Shown: positions 60,206 through 64,000 of the stretch, piece by piece
How the letters are laid out: each line of letters starts with the position of its first letter
Numbering within the stretch: the first letter of the stretch is position 1
Assembly: GCF_014843825.1 (NCBI RefSeq)
Contig: NZ_JHQR01000348.1
Coordinates: 1-64,000 of the forward strand
Length of the DNA stretch: 64,000 bases
DNA from: Mesorhizobium silamurunense
GTDB taxonomy: Bacteria > Pseudomonadota > Alphaproteobacteria > Rhizobiales > Rhizobiaceae
Reading direction: 5' to 3'
Made by a program: the position numbers and the translations under genes
Notes under the pieces: model-generated
Databases searched by the model: none
Seen by the model: only the letters and a program-made list of their open reading frames with translations
What the model was told of the DNA's origin: nothing

Positions 60206-60928
60206 GTGGCGGCACAGAAGGACCTTCTCGCGAGCTTAAATGATCCCGCCGGCATCACTGGGCGCTGGACCCTGACCGGTCCGCGTCTCGTGAGTGACTT
60301 GGGTAAATCGGTTCTGGTCGCAGCCACGTTGACTGCCGCCTCGGCGCCGGCGCAGGGTCAATCGAATAGCGGCTATGACCCGCGAAGCTGGAGTTACGAT
60401 CAAGCCCGAAATGTGCTGGTCTCGCCATCCGCCCCCGACCAGGCCCCGGGTGGAGAAATGCGGCCCGCATGGTCGGCAATCCCAAGGGAGATCGTTGATT
60501 TCGGTGAAGCTCAACCGAAGGGATCAATTGTGATCAACACCACGGAGCGGCGCCTTTACTACCTATTGGGGGACGGCAAGGCGCTGCGATACGCGGTCGG
60601 CGTCGGCAGGGAGGGGCTCGAGTGGTCCGGTCGCGACACGATTTCGAGCAAGAGGGACTGGCCGGACTGGCGCCCGCCGGCCGAAATGCGGACCAGGGAA
60701 GCATCAAAGGGCCGCTTCCTGCCCGCGCGCGTCGCGGGAGGGCCGAACAACCCATTGGGCGCGCGCGCGCTCTACATCGGCAACACGCTTTATCGCGTTC
60801 ATGGCACCAATCAGCCATGGACCGTCGGACAGGCCAATTCCTCCGGTTGCATCCGCATGACAAATGAAGACGTTATCGATCTATATGACCGGGTGAAGAT
60901 CGGCGCCCAGATTATTGTTCGGCATTGA
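60206..60928 (+). CDS. L,D-transpeptidase (YkuD), probably periplasmic
   Basis: The YkuD domain spans residues 100-240, with VHGTNQPWTVGQANSSGCIR and the next Met, which hold the catalytic His and Cys. The N-terminal part has a weak signal-like stretch (KSVLVAATLTAASAPAQG) starting near residue 34, so the true start may be downstream of the GTG at 60206. It is divergent from the secretion cluster and three bases before the LysR gene. Wall-modifying enzymes often help an injectisome cross peptidoglycan, but lytic transglycosylases are usual; this role is inferred. Confidence 0.88.
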   Translation: MAAQKDLLASLNDPAGITGRWTLTGPRLVSDLGKSVLVAATLTAASAPAQGQSNSGYDPRSWSYDQARNVLVSPSAPDQAPGGEMRPAWSAIPREIVDFGEAQPKGSIVINTTERRLYYLLGDGKALRYAVGVGREGLEWSGRDTISSKRDWPDWRPPAEMRTREASKGRFLPARVAGGPNNPLGARALYIGNTLYRVHGTNQPWTVGQANSSGCIRMTNEDVIDLYDRVKIGAQIIVRH

Positions 60929-60931
60929 ACC

Positions 60932-61909
60932 GTGATCCCTTTCAACATCAAGCAGCTCGAAACCTTTCTCCTGGTGGCGACTTTCGGAAGCTTTCGAAAG
61001 GCTGCGGAGCGTCTGAACACAACACAGCCGGCGGTGTCGACACGAATTGCCGGTCTGGAAGAAGCGCTCGGCGCGAAGTTGTTCGAGAGGCAGAGCAGCA
61101 CCGTAAGGCTGACCGCAGAGGGACAACGGCTGCTGCCGCCAGCGCAACGGGTGCTGCGCGAGGCCGAACGGCTGCAGTTGACGGCAAACTCTCTTTCGGA
61201 GACCGCGGGAGTGCTCAGGCTCGGGGTTGCCGAAACCATCGTGCACACCTGGCTTCCTGATTTCCTCAAGGAATTGCAGGTGAATTATCCGCTTGTCGAT
61301 ACGGATATCGTCGTCGACACGACGACAACCCTTCGCAACGAACTCATGTCCCACCGACTCGATCTTGCGGTGCTGATGGGCCCCATGCAGGAATACAGCA
61401 TCGAGAATATGGAGCTGCCATCCTTCCCGCTCGTATGGGTCTGCTCGCCCACCTTGAAACTACCCAACCGAGGCAAGCTGACGGTGAGCGACCTGATGCA
61501 ATTCCCAATCATCAGCTATGCGCGCACGACGAGACCCTACAGCGAACTTTACCGCAAGCTGACCGGCGAACTTGAAGCGACGCCGCGTATCTTTCCGGCC
61601 AATTCGCTGGCCGCTTCCATCAAGATGACGCTGAACGGAATCGGTATCGCCTCCCTCCCCAGGGAAGTTGTCCAAGACTACACGGCCAGCGGCACCCTGC
61701 GCATCGTCGACTGCGAGTGGCATCCCTCCGACCTGCGGTTCACCGCTTCGTACTCCTCCGAACCATCGAATCCGATTGCGGAGCGGGCGGCAAAGCTGGC
61801 CGGCTGCATCGCACATGCATATGCCGCGAGAATCGGCAAGACGCAGCCTGCCGACGAACTCGGAGTTGAGCCCGTAGCGTCTCAGCCGACCGACGCAATT
61901 GGCAGGTAG
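60932..61909 (+). CDS. LysR-type transcriptional regulator
   Basis: The 325-residue protein has the LysR N-terminal helix-turn-helix: IKQLETFLLVATFGSFRKAA and ERLNTTQPAVSTRIAGLEEA, then a periplasmic-binding-like effector domain starting VLRLGVAETIVHTWLPDFLK. The start is a GTG at 60932, just after the transpeptidase stop, so the two genes are likely co-transcribed. Targets are unknown; the divergent arrangement with sctC1 and the palindrome at 60061-60076 suggest control of the region. It overlaps the convergent repeat-protein gene by 28 bases. Confidence 0.93.
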   Translation: MIPFNIKQLETFLLVATFGSFRKAAERLNTTQPAVSTRIAGLEEALGAKLFERQSSTVRLTAEGQRLLPPAQRVLREAERLQLTANSLSETAGVLRLGVAETIVHTWLPDFLKELQVNYPLVDTDIVVDTTTTLRNELMSHRLDLAVLMGPMQEYSIENMELPSFPLVWVCSPTLKLPNRGKLTVSDLMQFPIISYARTTRPYSELYRKLTGELEATPRIFPANSLAASIKMTLNGIGIASLPREVVQDYTASGTLRIVDCEWHPSDLRFTASYSSEPSNPIAERAAKLAGCIAHAYAARIGKTQPADELGVEPVASQPTDAIGR

Positions 61910-64000
61910 ATGCGGTCGCCAGAGAAAATCATATCCGGGCTCAGAATATGATCCATGTTGAGCACCACCGTATCCGCCACGTCGGCTGAATGCGCCTTGG
62001 CGATCAGGCGGATGCTGTCGCCGTCCTTGACCTCGACCCATTGATAGCCGTCTTTCTCCAACGTCGGATTCGTGCGGCCCTCCGAATTGCTGCTGCCCTC
62101 GGGATGAACCTCGACATAGTCACCCGAAACCCAGCCGCTATGCTTTTTGCCGTCCGGTCCGAACCCTTCGACGGGTATCCAGGCCTCTCCTGACGGATCG
62201 GTCGAAGGCTTCGCGGTCTGCTCGACGAACGTGCCGGGTTGCAGAACCGTCACCACGGCAGAATCGCCCTCGGGCTGGCTCCGCAAATTCAGGCCGTCAT
62301 CCGCCGACACGACGAGTTGCGGGAAGTCTTCGGGCGGGGTCTTCGGCTTGCCTGGAACATCCAAGTGATCGTCGGGCTGCTGGGACGTCGCACCGCCATC
62401 CGGTTTTTTCGGATCGGGCGGAGCGGTTGTTTTCGGGTCCCAGGGCTGCGCGAGCAGGGAGTCCAGAGAGAAGAGAAGCATTCCGATGCCGAAGGTGATG
62501 CCCAGCGTCCATCGATCCGCTGTGGCCCATCGTTTGTCGGACTTCGCCGCCGCCGCGATATCGGCATCGGTTCGCGGTACCGAACGGCGATTCATCCGGT
62601 CCGTCCTTATGGCCGACGCCCAGAACTCCGCGCAGCCGAACGTGAACATGGTGCCGGCGACTGTGGCGATCGGCGCCGGCCAGGAGTGCAGCGTATAGAC
62701 GGCGCAGCCAAGCACGTAGCCGGGCCCGGCCAGATGCTCGGCCATGTTACGGATCACCGGCCTGCCGGTGAACGACTGCAGCATCGACTTCGTGCCATAG
62801 ACGACGTTGCCGAGCGAGAACGTGCTGTTGACGACAATATCCTTGCCCTGGATCATCCCTGTCGCGGCACCTGGCGCTGCGGCAATGAATGTGGCTCCGC
62901 CGAGCGCATTGAGGAACCGCCCGAACGGCTTGTGATTTGCAGTCGCGTTGGGGAAGATCGCCTGCGTGCCGAAAACGAGGCCTCGCACGCCGAATGCCAC
63001 GGCTCCGGCAGTGGCGGTCCAGGTTGGGGGCAACGAACTCCACAACATGTATGAGGTGCTCGACATGCCGCCAAAGGTGGCGAGCGCCTGAGCGTTTTCG
63101 CGCATCCTGGCATGGCTCAGCGCCAGGTCGACGCTGGCGGCCTGATCCGGCGTCATCGCCTTTTTATGGGTCGCCCGAAAGGTCGTCAGCTGCAGCACGG
63201 AGAGGGCGTCCGTCTGATCCCCGCTCATCCACTCGAACTGCTCAAGCGTGAACTTGCGGAACTGGCCGGGGCTCATTTCCTCGAACTGTTTCGGTGTCAC
63301 CGCTTCGATCCGCGGCTGGGTCAGGGCCTCGATATGGTGGATCGTGAAGGCGCCCCATTGATCGCGGGTCAGCGCCGGGATCTGCTTGCCGGTCAGCCAC
63401 GGCACCTGCTTGGGATCGAATTTCGCCATGTCCATGGAACCGATCATGGGTTCAGGGATCGCCTGAACCTGGCGCTCGACGAGGTTCTTCAGCAATCCAG
63501 CCTCGCCCAGATCCTTGAATTGCTGTGACGTGAACTTCGCGACCTGGCCGGGCTTGAACCACGGCACCTGCCGCGCATCCAACTTCGACACGTCAACGAG
63601 CCCGACTTTGTCTCCTTTTATCGCCTGCAACTGTGGTTTCGTCAGGTGACGGATCAAACCCGATTTGCCGAGATCATGGAACTGCTGGTCGGTCAGATTG
63701 CGGATGTGGCCCTCGGTCAGCCAAGGAATCTGCCTCTCGACGAGGCCCGCTATGTTGACATAGCCTGTCTTTGTCTTCGGGATACCCCGCAATTGGCTCT
63801 TGGTCAGAGAGGGCAGCAAGCCGGCCTGATCCATGTCGCGGAACTGCTGTTCCGTCAGTTCGGCTACCTGCTCGCGCTTCAGCCAGGGAATCTGGTTCGG
63901 CTGGAAATCGCCCATGACGAGATCTGGCACCTGATCAAGCGGGGTAGCTCTGACGCCATCCCGGGTGAGCGGTCCGTTATTCGGAGCCGATTGCCCCTTA
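61882..64000 (-). CDS. Large envelope protein with 54-residue repeats, membrane region, SH3-like and LysM domains (5' end outside window)
   Basis: The frame is open to the window edge, so the start is missing; a GTG at 63930 could be an internal start. At least three copies of a 54-residue repeat with core RQIPWL..(6-7 residues)..LTDQQFHDLG..GL..LTKPQLQAI are followed by shorter LTxxQ units, then several hydrophobic segments (about residues 290-500 from the GTG), a Pro-rich stretch, an SH3-like domain (DDGLNLRSQPEGDSAVVTVL ... HSGWVSGDYVEV) and a C-terminal LysM-like domain (YQWVEVKDGDSIRLIAKAHS ... IFSGDRIYLP). Wall binding is likely. It may be a secreted or surface protein linked to the nearby injectisome; no effector family is recognised. 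Confidence 0.7.
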   Translation of the reverse strand, partial: KGQSAPNNGPLTRDGVRATPLDQVPDLVMGDFQPNQIPWLKREQVAELTEQQFRDMDQAGLLPSLTKSQLRGIPKTKTGYVNIAGLVERQIPWLTEGHIRNLTDQQFHDLGKSGLIRHLTKPQLQAIKGDKVGLVDVSKLDARQVPWFKPGQVAKFTSQQFKDLGEAGLLKNLVERQVQAIPEPMIGSMDMAKFDPKQVPWLTGKQIPALTRDQWGAFTIHHIEALTQPRIEAVTPKQFEEMSPGQFRKFTLEQFEWMSGDQTDALSVLQLTTFRATHKKAMTPDQAASVDLALSHARMRENAQALATFGGMSSTSYMLWSSLPPTWTATAGAVAFGVRGLVFGTQAIFPNATANHKPFGRFLNALGGATFIAAAPGAATGMIQGKDIVVNSTFSLGNVVYGTKSMLQSFTGRPVIRNMAEHLAGPGYVLGCAVYTLHSWPAPIATVAGTMFTFGCAEFWASAIRTDRMNRRSVPRTDADIAAAAKSDKRWATADRWTLGITFGIGMLLFSLDSLLAQPWDPKTTAPPDPKKPDGGATSQQPDDHLDVPGKPKTPPEDFPQLVVSADDGLNLRSQPEGDSAVVTVLQPGTFVEQTAKPSTDPSGEAWIPVEGFGPDGKKHSGWVSGDYVEVHPEGSSNSEGRTNPTLEKDGYQWVEVKDGDSIRLIAKAHSADVADTVVLNMDHILSPDMIFSGDRIYLPIASVG

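Noticed and set aside
1-64000. CRISPR arrays, rRNA genes, insertion sequences
   Set aside because: No regularly spaced direct repeats, rRNA signature or transposase were seen on reading. The repeats found are dispersed palindromes and the att pair.

Overview
The window looks like the chromosome of a high-GC alphaproteobacterium of the Hyphomicrobiales, most likely Mesorhizobium or a close relative. The inference rests on cobT/cobS pairing, the aroB-aroK / xerD-accA neighbourhood, rhizobial-type interspersed palindromes, GGAAC-type general-stress promoters and a type III secretion cluster in the rhizobial rhc/nol gene order. No species call can be made from sequence alone.

Positions 1-30,700 are core chromosome: a YddG-like exporter, a DUF3108 protein, ribosomal protein L28, a queuosine-precursor transporter with a probable preQ1-I riboswitch over its start codon, a methyltransferase-fold protein, a large membrane protein, the cobalt chelatase genes cobT and cobS, a J-domain protein, a BolA protein, the PrkA-YeaH-SpoVR stress operon, an isoaspartyl methyltransferase/erythromycin-esterase fusion, a CBS protein that lacks its usual membrane domain, aroB, aroK, xerD, accA, a lipoprotein L,D-transpeptidase, a TusA-like protein, a CobW GTPase, a D,D-carboxypeptidase and an M20 amidohydrolase. 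Three promoters of the form GGAAC-N18-TT stand in front of the stress genes.

Positions 30,749-50,454 hold a genomic island inserted in the 3' end of a tRNA-Arg(CCT) gene. A 48-bp direct repeat (30,779-30,826 and 50,407-50,454) marks both ends. Its right end carries a replication/mobility module: integrase, AlpA-like factor and a three-motif HUH (rolling-circle) initiator. The cargo is defensive. A tightly overlapping minus-strand operon encodes a cytosine methyltransferase, a Vsr nuclease, a MORC/MutL-type GHKL ATPase, a Z1-domain helicase-like ATPase, a PD-(D/E)XK protein and an AIPR protein. A second unit has a cytosine methyltransferase converging on DUF262 and a frameshifted HEPN ribonuclease gene. 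A second tyrosine recombinase with a small membrane partner, a broken Phd antitoxin and several orphans complete it.

Positions 50,882-64,000 hold a type III secretion cluster on the minus strand in the order sctC1-sctI(nolB)-sctJ-sctK(nolU)-sctL(nolV)-sctN-sctO-sctQ-sctR-sctS-sctT. The expected sctU is not after sctT; a DUF1445 gene lies there instead. Divergent from the cluster are a YkuD L,D-transpeptidase and a LysR regulator, followed by a large envelope protein with 54-residue repeats, membrane segments, an SH3-like domain and LysM, cut by the window end.
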